From Erythrobacter sp. JK5 (GTDB lineage: Bacteria > Pseudomonadota > Alphaproteobacteria > Sphingomonadales > Sphingomonadaceae), in contig NZ_CP073577.1 of the NCBI RefSeq assembly GCF_018205975.1, positions 3,100,001 through 3,164,000 of the forward strand: a stretch of 64,000 nt of DNA. Reading direction: 5' to 3'. Numbering within the stretch: position 1 is the first letter of the stretch; every line of letters starts with the position of its first letter. A program made the position numbers and the translations under genes. The notes beneath the pieces are model-generated. The model saw only the letters and a list, made by a program, of their open reading frames with translations. It was not told the origin of the DNA and ran no database searches. Below are positions 53,689-62,530 of this stretch, piece after piece.

Positions 53689-55479
53689 ATGAATGTGACC
53701 GCCGAAGCGGACCTGCACCAGCTGCTGCGCCGCACCTTCGGCTTTACCGGGTTTCGCGGTTCGCAAGAGGCGGTGATCGATCGCATCATGCGGGGCGAAC
53801 ATGCGCTCGCGCTGATGCCGACCGGGGCGGGCAAGTCGCTGTGCTACCAGCTGCCCGCGCTCGCCCGTCGGGGAACGGCGATCGTGGTGTCGCCGCTGAT
53901 CGCGCTGATGCACGACCAGATCCGCGCGGCGAACGCAGTCGGCATCCGGGCCGCCTCGATGACGTCTGCCGATTCCGACAACGCCGGTACTGCCGCGCGG
54001 CTGCGCGCAGGCGATCTCGACCTGCTCTACGTGGCACCCGAACGCGCCACCACTCCCGCTTTCCAGTCGCTGCTCGCGCATGCCGAGATCGCGCTGATCG
54101 CCATCGACGAAGCGCATTGCGTGTCCGAGTGGGGGCACGATTTCCGCCCTGATTATCGCGGGCTGAGGCCGATGCTCGACCGGTTCGACCACGTGCCGCG
54201 CCTCGCGCTGACCGCAACCGCCGATCGCACCACGCGCAATGACATTCTCGTCCAGCTCGGTATTCCGGGCGAGGGCCTGATCGTCGCCGGGTTCGACCGG
54301 CCCAACATCCGCTATGCCATCGGCCCGCGCCAGAATACCGGCAGGCAGATCGCCGATTTTGTCGCGCGCACCCCCGGGGCGGGGATCGTCTATGCGCAGA
54401 GCCGCAAGGCGACCGAACAGCTGGCACACAAACTCGCCGGTACCGGCCGCCCGGTCGGCGCGTATCATGCCGGGTTGCCACCCGAAGAGCGCGCACGCGT
54501 GCAGGAGGCGTTCGTCCGGTCCGAAGACATGGTGATCGTCGCCACGATCGCGTTCGGGATGGGCATCGACAAGCCCGACGTCCGGTTCGTGGTCCATGCC
54601 GGTCTGCCGAAATCGATCGAGGCCTATTACCAGGAAACCGGGCGCGCCGGACGCGACGGCGACCCGGCCGAAGCTCAGCTGTACTGGGGGGCGAGCGATT
54701 TTTCGAAGGCCCGCCAGTGGCTGGGCGAAATCGAGGAACACCGCCTCGCCAGCGAACGCGCCCGGCTCAACGCGCTCGCCGCGCTGGTCGAGGCACCGAC
54801 CTGTCGCCGTGCGATCCTGCTCCGGCATTTCGGCGAAGAGCCGCCGGAACAGTGCGGCAATTGCGACAATTGCGAAACCCCGCCCAAGGTGGTCGATGTG
54901 ACCGAGGTGTCGCAGAAGCTGCTCAGCGCGGTCTACCGCACCGGGCAGAGCTTCGGCATCGGGCACGTCGAGAAGGTGCTGCTCGGCCGCGATGACGAGC
55001 GCGTGACCCAGCGCGGGCACGATCGGCTGTCGGTGTTCGGCATCCTGCGCGAAGCCGAAGCCCCGCTGCTGCGCCCGGCGATGCGGACGCTGATGGCGCA
55101 CGAGATGCTGGTCACCACCGATCACGGCGGACTGGCGCTCGGAGCCGGGGCGCGCGCGGTGCTCAAGGGCGAACGATCCGTCACGATCGCCGAACCCCCG
55201 CCGAAGGCCCGCCGCCAGCGCGGCGGCGCGCGCGGTTCGGAACCCAACCCGGTCGGCGACCCGCTGTTCGAGGCGCTGCGCGAAAGGCGCAAGACTCTGG
55301 CGCAGGAACACAACGTCCCCGCTTACGTCATCTTTCACGACAGCGTGTTGCGCGCGATGGCGAGCGAACGGCCGACCTCGCTGGCGGCGATGGGCGGGCT
55401 GTCGGGGGTCGGCGCGAAAAAGCTCGAAACCTATGGCGAGGCGTTCTGCGAGGTGGTGCGTGCGGCTACACGCGCCTGA
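53689..55479 (+). CDS. recQ: ATP-dependent DNA helicase RecQ
   Basis: A 596-residue 3'-5' helicase for recombination repair. Walker A is PTGAGKSLCYQ near residue 45, the Walker B box is DEAHCVSEWGHDFR near 140 and motif VI is YYQETGRAGRDG near 316. The RQC zinc site runs from CRRAILL to QCGNCDNC (about 370-397), a winged helix follows, and a C-terminal HRDC domain ends the protein (about 510-590). ATG 53689. The 3' end overlaps the convergent gtrA-like gene by 14 nt. Confidence 0.95.
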   Translation: MNVTAEADLHQLLRRTFGFTGFRGSQEAVIDRIMRGEHALALMPTGAGKSLCYQLPALARRGTAIVVSPLIALMHDQIRAANAVGIRAASMTSADSDNAGTAARLRAGDLDLLYVAPERATTPAFQSLLAHAEIALIAIDEAHCVSEWGHDFRPDYRGLRPMLDRFDHVPRLALTATADRTTRNDILVQLGIPGEGLIVAGFDRPNIRYAIGPRQNTGRQIADFVARTPGAGIVYAQSRKATEQLAHKLAGTGRPVGAYHAGLPPEERARVQEAFVRSEDMVIVATIAFGMGIDKPDVRFVVHAGLPKSIEAYYQETGRAGRDGDPAEAQLYWGASDFSKARQWLGEIEEHRLASERARLNALAALVEAPTCRRAILLRHFGEEPPEQCGNCDNCETPPKVVDVTEVSQKLLSAVYRTGQSFGIGHVEKVLLGRDDERVTQRGHDRLSVFGILREAEAPLLRPAMRTLMAHEMLVTTDHGGLALGAGARAVLKGERSVTIAEPPPKARRQRGGARGSEPNPVGDPLFEALRERRKTLAQEHNVPAYVIFHDSVLRAMASERPTSLAAMGGLSGVGAKKLETYGEAFCEVVRAATRA

Positions 55480-55897
55480 AATTCAAGACCGCGTTGAGCA
55501 CGAACACGACGAGCCCGGCGACCACCGACACCAGGATCCGCACGATCAGGTAATGCGCCGGCAGCAGCGGCAGCAGCAGCGCCATCAGGCCCATGGTCAG
55601 CCCCAGGCCGACCAGCCCGTTGGTCAGGAAATAGACGAAGCCGCTGGCGAGCGGGCGGTCGGTCCCGCGGAAGATCCAGCTCCGGCCGAAGCTGTAATGC
55701 AGCGTGTTCGCGACCAGGAAGCCGATGCCCGAGGCAATCACCTCGTCCATCCCGAAGCGTTCGACCAGGACCCACAGCACGCCGAGGCCCACCAGGAACA
55801 CGCCGGTGCTGACCACGGTGTTGCGCACCAGCATCGCTCCGACCCGGGGCCGGAACAGCCGGGCGATCAGGTGCGGCGCCGCCGCGTTGCGCGTCAC
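55466..55897 (-). CDS. GtrA family membrane protein
   Basis: A 143-residue protein with four membrane helices (about residues 22-42, 52-70, 90-108 and 115-137), in the GtrA/DPMS3 family: LVRNTVVSTGVFLVGLGVLW then NTLHYSFGRSWIFRG. Such proteins help flip undecaprenyl-linked sugars. It is coupled by ATGA to the ferritin-like gene. The linked sugar transferase is not seen here. Confidence 0.85.
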   Translation of the reverse strand: MTRNAAAPHLIARLFRPRVGAMLVRNTVVSTGVFLVGLGVLWVLVERFGMDEVIASGIGFLVANTLHYSFGRSWIFRGTDRPLASGFVYFLTNGLVGLGLTMGLMALLLPLLPAHYLIVRILVSVVAGLVVFVLNAVLNFRRV

Positions 55898-56582
55898 GTG
55901 TGCGCGAGCCTGGCCCTCATGCTGTAGCGATCGGGATCGGTTTCGCCCTCATCGGCCCACTGCTCCCGGCGGCGGACGAACGGGTTGAGGAACAGCGCCG
56001 GCAGTTTCACGAACAGCAGTTCGGAATGGATGAAGTGGTCCACCATGCGCTCCCACCAGCTCGCATCGCGCCCCGAATGCCGGCGCAGCCAGCCCTCGTA
56101 GGGGCCCAGTGGCTCGGCTCGTCGCGCTCGATCACCTCGAAAATCCGGACCAGCGCCGGGTCCGATCTCACGAACCGGTTGCGCAGCAGGATTTCGACCT
56201 GCTTGTGGCCGCGCTGCTCGGTCAGCGAGATCACCCGGCACAGCCGTTCGAACAGCCGATCGTCATCGATTATCGCCTGCGTATCGAGCTTGTCGATCGG
56301 CGTCGCGAACATGATCTCGATGAACCGGTCGATATGCCCGAAGGTGCGATCGACGAACAGCGGACGGGTTCCCCTGAGCTCGAACCAGCGTTTGAACATC
56401 ACGTAGTGCTTGCGCTCGTCGGCGCGGTGCTGCTCGACCGCCGCGATGAATTCCTTGTCGTCGGGCGACCGCGCGACGACCGCTTCGAGCACCCGGTCGA
56501 GCGCGGTGTAGCCGCGATGCTCGTTATAGATGTAGATCGACCCGAGCAGATCGAGATACTTGTTCCGGAACCAGGTTAACAT
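55894..56582 (-). pseudogene. Ferritin-like protein gene with an apparent frameshift
   Basis: The first 160 codons (from ATG 56582) encode a ferritin-like helical protein with AAVEQHRADERKHYVMFKRW (ExxxxxDExxH) near residue 50 and ISLTEQRGHKQVEILLRN near 120. At the CCCC run (56101-56104) the frame shifts. The natural continuation, YEGWLRRHSGRDASWWERMV then DHFIHSELLFVKLPALFLNP, is in another frame that stops at 55894. One extra base in the run would rebuild a single 229-codon gene. As written, the protein ends at 56007 with an unrelated tail. A missed base in the sequence is a good alternative to a real mutation. It is coupled to the gtrA-like gene. Confidence 0.72.
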
Positions 56583-56637
56583 GCAATTCTCCGCCGATGC
56601 GGAACAGCAATAGCATCGTCGGAGCGATTCGTGCGAT

Positions 56638-58134
56638 CTATCGTCGCCCCACCGTCTGCCGATAGCTCAGCGCTTCGGCCACATGCACGCGCCCCACTTG
56701 TTCTTCCCCGGCAAGGTCGGCGATCGTGCGGGCGACCCTGAGCATTCTTGTGTAGCTGCGCGCGGACAGCCGCAGCTTCTCCGCCGCCTGCATCAGCAGC
56801 GCCTTGCCCGCTTCGTCCGGTGCGGCGTGGCGTTCGAGCCGCTCGCCCTCGAGCTCGGCGTTCGAGCGGACCCCGCGCTCCCGGCACAGAGCCCGCGCCG
56901 CCGCAACCCGCCGCGCCACCGCCGCGCTGTCTTCGGCGGGCGGGGGCAGCGAGAGGTCCATCGCCGACACCGCGCCGACCTCGACATGCAGGTCGATCCG
57001 GTCGAGCAGCGGGCCGGACAGCCGCGCCTGGTATTCGCTCGCGCAGCGCGGCCCGCGCGCGCAGACATGGCCCGGTTCGCCCGCATGGCCGCAGCGGCAC
57101 GGGTTCATCGCCGCGATCAGCTGCACCCGTGCGGGGAAGGTGACATGCGCATTGGCGCGCGCGACGTCGACCTGACCGGTCTCGAGCGGCTGGCGCAGCG
57201 AATCGAGCACCGGGCGCTGGAATTCGGGCAGCTCGTCGAGGAACAGCACGCCGAGATGCGCGAGGGAGACTTCGCCGGGGCGGACCTTGAGCCCGCCGCC
57301 GGTCAGCGCCGCCATGCTCGCCGAATGGTGCGGCGCGCGAAACGGACGCGCGCGGCTGATCTGGCCCGAATCGATCATCCCTGCGACCGATTGCACCATC
57401 GACACTTCGAGCGCTTCGGACGGGGTCAGTTCGGGCAGGATACCGGGCAGGCAGCTTGCGAGCAGGCTCTTGCCCGATCCCGGCGGGCCGACCATCAGCA
57501 GATTGTGCCCGCCTGCCGCGGCGATCTCGAGCGCGCGCTTCGCGGTTTCCTGCCCCTTCACCTGCTTGAGATCGGCCGAAGGCGGCGGCTCGACCACGTC
57601 GCCGCGCACCGGATCGGGCAGGACTTGCGAGCCCTTGAGGTGGCCGAGCAGACCGGTGAGATCGCGCGGGGCGAGCACCGGGACGCCGCTCGCCCACTTG
57701 GCCTCGCTGCCCTGTTCGGCGGGGCAGATCAGGCCGAGGTCTGCCTCGCTCGCGTGCAGCGCGGCGATCAGCACGCCGGGCGAAGCGACCACGCGGCCAT
57801 CCAATGACAATTCGCCGACCGCGATCCAGTCGGTCAGCTGCTCGGCATCGGTCACCCCCATCGCCGCCAGCAACGCGAGCGCGATCGGCAGGTCGTAATG
57901 CGAACCGTCCTTGGGCAGGTCGGCGGGGGAGAGGTTGATGGTGATCCGCTTGGGCGGCAGCGCGAGGCCCATGGCGGACAGCGCCGCCTGCACGCGTTCT
58001 CTGCTTTCGCTCACCGCCTTGTCGGGCAGGCCGACGATCGAGAAGCGCGGCAGGCCCGGGGCGACCTGGCATTGCACTTCGACGCTGCGCGCTTCCAGCC
58101 CGAGGTAGGCGACCGTCCTCACCAGTGCGACCAT
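56638..58134 (-). CDS. yifB: YifB/ComM family Mg-chelatase-like AAA ATPase
   Basis: A 498-residue protein. An N-terminal ChlI-like domain begins VALVRTVAYLGLEARSVEV with VGLPDKAVSESRERVQAAL near residue 33. The AAA domain has Walker A GPPGSGKSLLAS near 215, LFLDELPEFQRPVLDSLRQP near 295 and the family MNPCRCG near 340. A C-terminal magnesium chelatase-type domain ends the protein. ComM/YifB helps branch migration of DNA in transformation. ATG 58134 follows directly on a small upstream frame. Confidence 0.92.
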   Translation of the reverse strand: MVALVRTVAYLGLEARSVEVQCQVAPGLPRFSIVGLPDKAVSESRERVQAALSAMGLALPPKRITINLSPADLPKDGSHYDLPIALALLAAMGVTDAEQLTDWIAVGELSLDGRVVASPGVLIAALHASEADLGLICPAEQGSEAKWASGVPVLAPRDLTGLLGHLKGSQVLPDPVRGDVVEPPPSADLKQVKGQETAKRALEIAAAGGHNLLMVGPPGSGKSLLASCLPGILPELTPSEALEVSMVQSVAGMIDSGQISRARPFRAPHHSASMAALTGGGLKVRPGEVSLAHLGVLFLDELPEFQRPVLDSLRQPLETGQVDVARANAHVTFPARVQLIAAMNPCRCGHAGEPGHVCARGPRCASEYQARLSGPLLDRIDLHVEVGAVSAMDLSLPPPAEDSAAVARRVAAARALCRERGVRSNAELEGERLERHAAPDEAGKALLMQAAEKLRLSARSYTRMLRVARTIADLAGEEQVGRVHVAEALSYRQTVGRR

Positions 58135-58135
58135 T

Positions 58136-58207
58136 CAGGCCGCCCCCGTGCCGGAATCGCGCGAAACCCGCGCAGCGGTAACCACCTTGCCGACCCGTCC
58201 GGCCATG
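58136..58207 (-). CDS. Possible 23-codon leader ORF before yifB
   Basis: ATG 58207 begins a 23-codon frame (MAGRVGKVVTAARVSRDSG then TGAA). AGAGG lies upstream at SD distance, which is better than anything before yifB itself. The stop is 1 nt from the yifB ATG, so it could couple translation. Conservation is unknown. Confidence 0.3.
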
Positions 58208-58352
58208 TCGCGCCCCTCTTTCCGCTGCGCCTAAATACCGCGCATTGCAGGGCATTTTGGCGGGTTAGGCAAGCATTGTCGAGCGATCAGGCGCGCCATC
58301 GCAATAACTTCGCAAGCATAAAACTTCGCAATTCCTAAAAGCCGGCAATGGC

Positions 58353-59399
58353 ATGTCGAACGGCATGAAGTTCCTTGCCACCCTGTTCGCTGCGATCCAG
58401 CTGGCTTTGCTGCCGGGCGCGCTTGCTGCGCAGGATTATGCCGGTGCACGCACAGTGGTGACGGAACGATGGGTCGAGGAATGGGACCCGGCGACGCAGC
58501 GCTGGGTGCGCGTGGCCGACGATCCGGCCGGTTTCGCCGCGACCCAGGATCTGCCGGTCGTGACCGCGGCTTCCATCGAGACCATGGCAGTCGACGCGGT
58601 GCCCAACGCCGCGCGCTATTCTCTGCCCGAGCGCGGTCCGCGATTGGAGACGGGCCTGGCGCAATACGGGCCATTTCTGGTGCTCGACCGCCACCGCGCC
58701 GCCCTGCTGGGTTCGACCGACCGGATGAGCCCGGCATGGTTCGACGCGATGCTGCGCGATTTCCCCGGGCTCGAAGTGCTCGAAATGGTCGAGGCTCCGG
58801 GCACCAGCAACGATATCGCCAACCTCGCGGTCGGTCGCCGCATTCGCGCGGCGGGCCTGCGCACGCACGTGCCCGATGGCGGCTCTGTGCGTTCGGGTGC
58901 CGTCGAGTTGTTTCTGGCAGGGACCAGCCGGTCGATGGACGACGGCGCGGAATTCGCGGTGCATTCGTGGCTCGACAATTATGGCCGCCAGCCCGGCGAT
59001 TTCGCTGCCGACCATCCGGCCAACCGGCTGTATCTCGACTATTACGTCGAAATGGGCATGAGCGAGCGCCGGGCGCGCGAATTCTACGCGATGACCAATT
59101 CGGTTCCGCATGCCGGCGCGCTGTGGCTGGGAGCCGCAGACATGCGCCGATGGGTCGCCCCGGCGGTGCGCGGGGTTCCTGCCCGTCGCGCGCTGGCTGC
59201 GCGTGCTGCGCCGGTGTCGGCGTTCGCCGGGTTCGATCAGCCGCTGACGCTGCCTGCCATCGACACGCGGACAGCAATTGCGCTGCTCGACGTAACGCTG
59301 CCGCGCACGGGTCCGAATATCGAGTATGGCGATATCGGCATGCATGCGATCGCCCGTCTGGACGTCGCATTGCTTGACTCGCACGCGGCTTTCCCATAA
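58353..59399 (+). CDS. Exported hypothetical protein, ClpP-fold-like
   Basis: A 348-residue exported protein with a signal peptide (KFLATLFAAIQLALLPGALA). Its middle part, NIANLAVGRRIRAAGLRTHV-type then SVRSGAVELFLAGTSRSMDD and EFAVHSW, resembles the COG3904-type periplasmic proteins with a ClpP/crotonase-like fold. The Gly before the usual catalytic Ser is present (RSG), and a His lies in VHSW. An active site is not proven. Starts at 58353 or 58365 are both possible. Two AACTTCGCAA repeats (58306-58315 and 58322-58331) lie just upstream. Confidence 0.6.
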   Translation: MSNGMKFLATLFAAIQLALLPGALAAQDYAGARTVVTERWVEEWDPATQRWVRVADDPAGFAATQDLPVVTAASIETMAVDAVPNAARYSLPERGPRLETGLAQYGPFLVLDRHRAALLGSTDRMSPAWFDAMLRDFPGLEVLEMVEAPGTSNDIANLAVGRRIRAAGLRTHVPDGGSVRSGAVELFLAGTSRSMDDGAEFAVHSWLDNYGRQPGDFAADHPANRLYLDYYVEMGMSERRAREFYAMTNSVPHAGALWLGAADMRRWVAPAVRGVPARRALAARAAPVSAFAGFDQPLTLPAIDTRTAIALLDVTLPRTGPNIEYGDIGMHAIARLDVALLDSHAAFP

Positions 59400-59497
59400 T
59401 CGCGCGCCCCTGATGCGGTCGCTGGATGGCGGCCCTTTTTGTTGGCGCTGTCTCCTGTGTTAGATCAGCGGCGCCGGACCAGGTATTCGAGGACGAT

Positions 59498-59632
59498 ATG
59501 AAGCGGACTTTCCAGCCCAGCAATCTCGTGCGCAAGCGCCGCCACGGGTTTTTCGCACGCAAGGCCACCGTCGGTGGTCGCAAGGTGCTGCGCGCCCGCC
59601 GCGCGCGCGGTCGCAAAAAACTCACCGCGTAA
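59498..59632 (+). CDS. rpmH: Ribosomal protein bL34
   Basis: A 44-residue basic protein: [20 protein letters not shown], then [16 protein letters not shown], the exact bL34 pattern. ATG 59498 has GAGGA about 7 nt upstream. First gene of the rpmH-rnpA-yidD-yidC-engB group; here a 324-nt gap separates it from rnpA. Confidence 0.97.
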   Translation: MKRTFQPSNLVRKRRHGFFARKATVGGRKVLRARRARGRKKLTA

Positions 59633-59639
59633 TTTCTTG

Positions 59640-59894
59640 CGCAGCGCATCCGCGCTGCGATCTCCTCGCGTTTTTGTTTTCGCCCTCAAGCGCCGGGCGC
59701 GGGCCATCCGGCCCGCTTGGCTTTCGCGGCATAAGCCGCGGCGCGCGGTCGCGCTTGCGGGCTCCTTTCAGGAGCCCGTTCGTGTTCTAGGTAGATGGCT
59801 TGGTGGCGGAGCCCGGCTGCGCAGCAGCCGCAAGCGCGACCGCGCGCCCGCAGGCCCGATAGGGCCGAGGAAATCGCAGCGCGGATGCGCTGCG
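59640..59894. repeat. Long nested inverted repeat between rpmH and rnpA
   Basis: The 324-nt gap is mostly one mirrored element. Outer arms of 29 nt (59640-59668 and 59866-59894) match with one mismatch. Inner arms of 20 nt (59741-59760 and 59828-59847) match perfectly. Between the inner arms a hairpin lies at 59758-59778. The RNA would fold into a long branched rod. It is likely a mobile intergenic repeat (REP-like). No ORF worth calling was seen. Confidence 0.7.
59758..59778 (+). terminator. Hairpin, possible terminator after rpmH
   Basis: CGGGCTCCT and AGGAGCCCG form a perfect 9-bp stem with a 3-nt loop, followed by TTCGTGTTCT. The weak T-run makes termination partial at best. Confidence 0.4.
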
Positions 59895-59956
59895 GAAAAC
59901 AAAGACTCGGAAAACAATGACTCTGCGCCCGGCCCCACGTTCGCTAGTGTCGTGAA

Positions 59957-60349
59957 GTGAAACTCTCCACCCTCACCAGGCGCGCGGACTTCCTTGCCGC
60001 CAACAAGGGGCTGCGCAATGCGCGTGCCGGCTTCGTGCTGCTCACCCGGCCCAATGACGGGCAGGGCATCCGCTGCGGGATCACCGTCACCAAAAAGATC
60101 GGCAATGCCGTGGTGCGCAACCGCATGAAGCGGCGGTTTCGCGAGCTGCTGCGCGCGGCGCTGCCGGAGAAAGGCCTGCCCGATCACGATCACGTGCTGA
60201 TCGGTCGCGCCGGCGGTGTGGAACGCGATTTTCACACCATGGCCGAAGACCTGGACAAGGCGCTCGACCGGGCGCGCGCGGGCAAGGGCGATTCCGCGCG
60301 GGGACGCCGCCCCCGGCGCGGCGACCGCCAGCGCGGCGACCGCCGGTGA
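59957..60349 (+). CDS. rnpA: Ribonuclease P protein component
   Basis: A 130-residue basic protein that helps the RNase P RNA cut tRNA 5' ends. It starts [20 protein letters not shown] and has the RNR-type motif [22 protein letters not shown] near residue 45-68. A long basic tail (GDRQRGDRR) is unusual. Start is GTG 59957. The stop overlaps the yidD GTG (GTGA). Confidence 0.95.
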   Translation: MKLSTLTRRADFLAANKGLRNARAGFVLLTRPNDGQGIRCGITVTKKIGNAVVRNRMKRRFRELLRAALPEKGLPDHDHVLIGRAGGVERDFHTMAEDLDKALDRARAGKGDSARGRRPRRGDRQRGDRR

Positions 60350-60555
60350 AGCACCTCCTCATCTTCATTGCACGGGCCTGGCAGTGGGGCCCATCGCGGA
60401 TTCTGCCGCCGACCTGCCGCTATGCCCCGTCGTGCAGCGAATACGCGATCGAGGCCTTGCGCAAATATGGTGCGCTCAAGGGTGGATGGCTGGCGACAAA
60501 GCGGCTAATGCGCTGCCACCCGTGGGGCGGGCACGGTCATGATCCGGTGCCCTAG
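60346..60555 (+). CDS. yidD: YidD membrane protein insertion factor
   Basis: A 69-residue amphipathic protein with the diagnostic [20 protein letters not shown] and [13 protein letters not shown], the family signature of three conserved Cys and the end motif. It aids YidC-dependent insertion. Start is GTG 60346, coupled to rnpA. yidC follows after 66 nt. Confidence 0.95.
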   Translation: MKHLLIFIARAWQWGPSRILPPTCRYAPSCSEYAIEALRKYGALKGGWLATKRLMRCHPWGGHGHDPVP

Positions 60556-60621
60556 GGGTGCAAATGCGAACCGTCGTAGACATATAACACACCTCGTTCG
60601 AATTCACATCAGGGCATAATC

Positions 60622-62412
60622 TTGGACAACCAGCGCAATCTGTTGCTCGCCGTGGCGCTTTCGGGCCTGCTCATCCTGGGCTGGGACCTGATCATGCGCA
60701 CGGTCTATCCCGAAGCGTCGATCACCGCGCCGACCGAGCAGGTCGATCCCGCCGCGCGCACCAGCGCTGCGGGCGCGCCCGGCACCAGCACCGTCGCCGC
60801 CGATCTCGCGGGCGATGCCGCGCCCGCCGGTCCGGTCGATCTTTCCGCAGCGCTGGCCGATCCCAACCGCGTCGTCATCGACACGCCCAGCGTGGCCGGG
60901 TCGATCAACCTCGTCGGCGCCCGGATCGACGATCTCGTGCTCAAGCATTACCGCCAGACGGTCGAGAAGGATTCGGGCCCGGTCCGGCTGTTCGCGCCAG
61001 AGCGCACCGAAGGGCAATACTTCGCCGAATTCGGTTTCATCGCCGACGGCGAGCGGATGTCGCCCACGGCGCAATGGCAGGCCGATGGCGCGCGGCTGAC
61101 GCCGCAATCGCCCGTCACGCTGACCCGCACGGACGAGAACGGCGTGAGCTATGCGATCCGGTTCGCGATCGACGACGACTACATGATCACCGCATCCCAG
61201 ACCGCCGACAACGGCAGCGGGAATGCGACGATCATCCAGCCGTTCGCGTTCATCAAGCGCACCAGCCAGAACGCGACGCAGGACCAGTTCATCATCCATT
61301 CGGGCCCGATCGGGGTCTTCGACGGCACGCTGCACGATCCCAACAATTACGAGGAACTGGCCGAGATCGGTCGCGATGCGCCGCAAGGCAGGGCCGCCTG
61401 GCTCGGCTTTACTGACCGCTACTGGCACTCCGCGCTGGTTCCGGGAGAGGGCGATACCGATACGGTCGGATTCCGTTCGCTCGGCAACCAGCTGTTCCGC
61501 AGCGATCTGATTTATGACGCGCAGACCGTTCCCGCGGGTGGATCGCTCTCCCAGTCCACCCGGTTGTTCGCCGGGGCCAAGGACAGCGTCATCCTCAACC
61601 GGTATGAAGACAGCGGCATCACCTATTTCGGCAAGGCGATCAGCTGGGGCTGGTTCGAATGGTTCGAAAAGCCGATGCTGTGGCTGCTGCGCACCCTCAA
61701 CGGGCTGATCGGCAATTTCGGCCTCGCGATCATCGCGCTGACCTTCATCATTCGCGGGCTGATGTTCCCGATCGCGCAGAAGCAGTTCGCGAGCATGGCG
61801 CAGATGAAGGCCGTGCAGCCGAAGATGAAGGCGATCCAGGAACGCTTCAAGGACGACAAGCAGAAACAGCAGCAGGAAATCATGAAGCTGTACAAGGACG
61901 AGAAGGTCAATCCTCTCGCCGGGTGCCTGCCGCTGATCATCCAGATCCCGATCTTCTTCGCGCTTTACAAGGTGCTGATGCTGGCGATCGAGATGCGGCA
62001 TGAGCCGTTCATCTCGTTCTGGATCAGGGATCTTTCCGCGCCCGATCCGTGGACGATCCTCAACCTGTTTGGCCTGCTGCCGTTCGAGGTGCCCGGGTTC
62101 CTCGGCATCGGCGTGCTCGCGGTGCTGCTCGGGATCACGATGTGGCTGACCTTCAAGCTCAATCCGAGCGCGATGGACCCGGTTCAGCAGCAGATTTTCA
62201 ACTTCATGCCGTGGATCCTGATGTTCGTCATGGCTCCGTTTGCCGCCGGGCTGCTGATCTACTGGGTGACCTCGAACCTGTTGACGCTCGCGCAGCAGAC
62301 CTACCTGTATTCGAAGCACCCGCAATTGCGCGCGGCGGCGGAGAAGGAGAAGGCCGAGATGGCAAAGAAGAAGGCGCGCGAGGACGCGGACAAGGCGAAG
62401 GGCGGGGCCTAG
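60622..62412 (+). CDS. yidC: Membrane protein insertase YidC
   Basis: A 596-residue insertase: N-terminal helix (about residues 5-20), a large periplasmic beta domain (about 60-340) and five C-terminal helices. The cytoplasmic loop is in the MAQMKAVQPKMKAIQERFKD region, and the final stretch has LLIYWVTSNLLTLAQQTYL. It folds and inserts membrane proteins with or without SecYEG. Start is TTG 60622, since no ATG fits the N-terminal helix. Confidence 0.96.
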   Translation: MDNQRNLLLAVALSGLLILGWDLIMRTVYPEASITAPTEQVDPAARTSAAGAPGTSTVAADLAGDAAPAGPVDLSAALADPNRVVIDTPSVAGSINLVGARIDDLVLKHYRQTVEKDSGPVRLFAPERTEGQYFAEFGFIADGERMSPTAQWQADGARLTPQSPVTLTRTDENGVSYAIRFAIDDDYMITASQTADNGSGNATIIQPFAFIKRTSQNATQDQFIIHSGPIGVFDGTLHDPNNYEELAEIGRDAPQGRAAWLGFTDRYWHSALVPGEGDTDTVGFRSLGNQLFRSDLIYDAQTVPAGGSLSQSTRLFAGAKDSVILNRYEDSGITYFGKAISWGWFEWFEKPMLWLLRTLNGLIGNFGLAIIALTFIIRGLMFPIAQKQFASMAQMKAVQPKMKAIQERFKDDKQKQQQEIMKLYKDEKVNPLAGCLPLIIQIPIFFALYKVLMLAIEMRHEPFISFWIRDLSAPDPWTILNLFGLLPFEVPGFLGIGVLAVLLGITMWLTFKLNPSAMDPVQQQIFNFMPWILMFVMAPFAAGLLIYWVTSNLLTLAQQTYLYSKHPQLRAAAEKEKAEMAKKKAREDADKAKGGA

Positions 62413-62430
62413 TTTCCCGATTCGAAAAAC

Positions 62431-62526
62431 CCGTTCGTGCTGAGCCTGTCGAAGCACCGCTCTTCTTCTTCTTGAGCAACGGTCCAGATAGAAAGGGCGG
62501 CCCTGCGACAGGCTCGGGGCGAACGG
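62431..62526. repeat. REP-like inverted repeat between yidC and engB
   Basis: CCGTTCGTGCTGAGCCTGTC and onward (62431-62458) is mirrored by the stretch ending GGGGCGAACGG (62499-62526), an inverted repeat with about 28-nt imperfect arms and a 40-nt loop. GAGCCTGTCG is the common core. This pattern is a known intergenic element type in sphingomonads. Confidence 0.7.
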
Positions 62527-62530
62527 TGGT

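Noticed and set aside
59498..62412. Chromosome origin near rpmH-rnpA-yidC
   Set aside because: No cluster of DnaA boxes or AT-rich unwinding element was seen, and no dnaA or gidA/parAB lies in the window.
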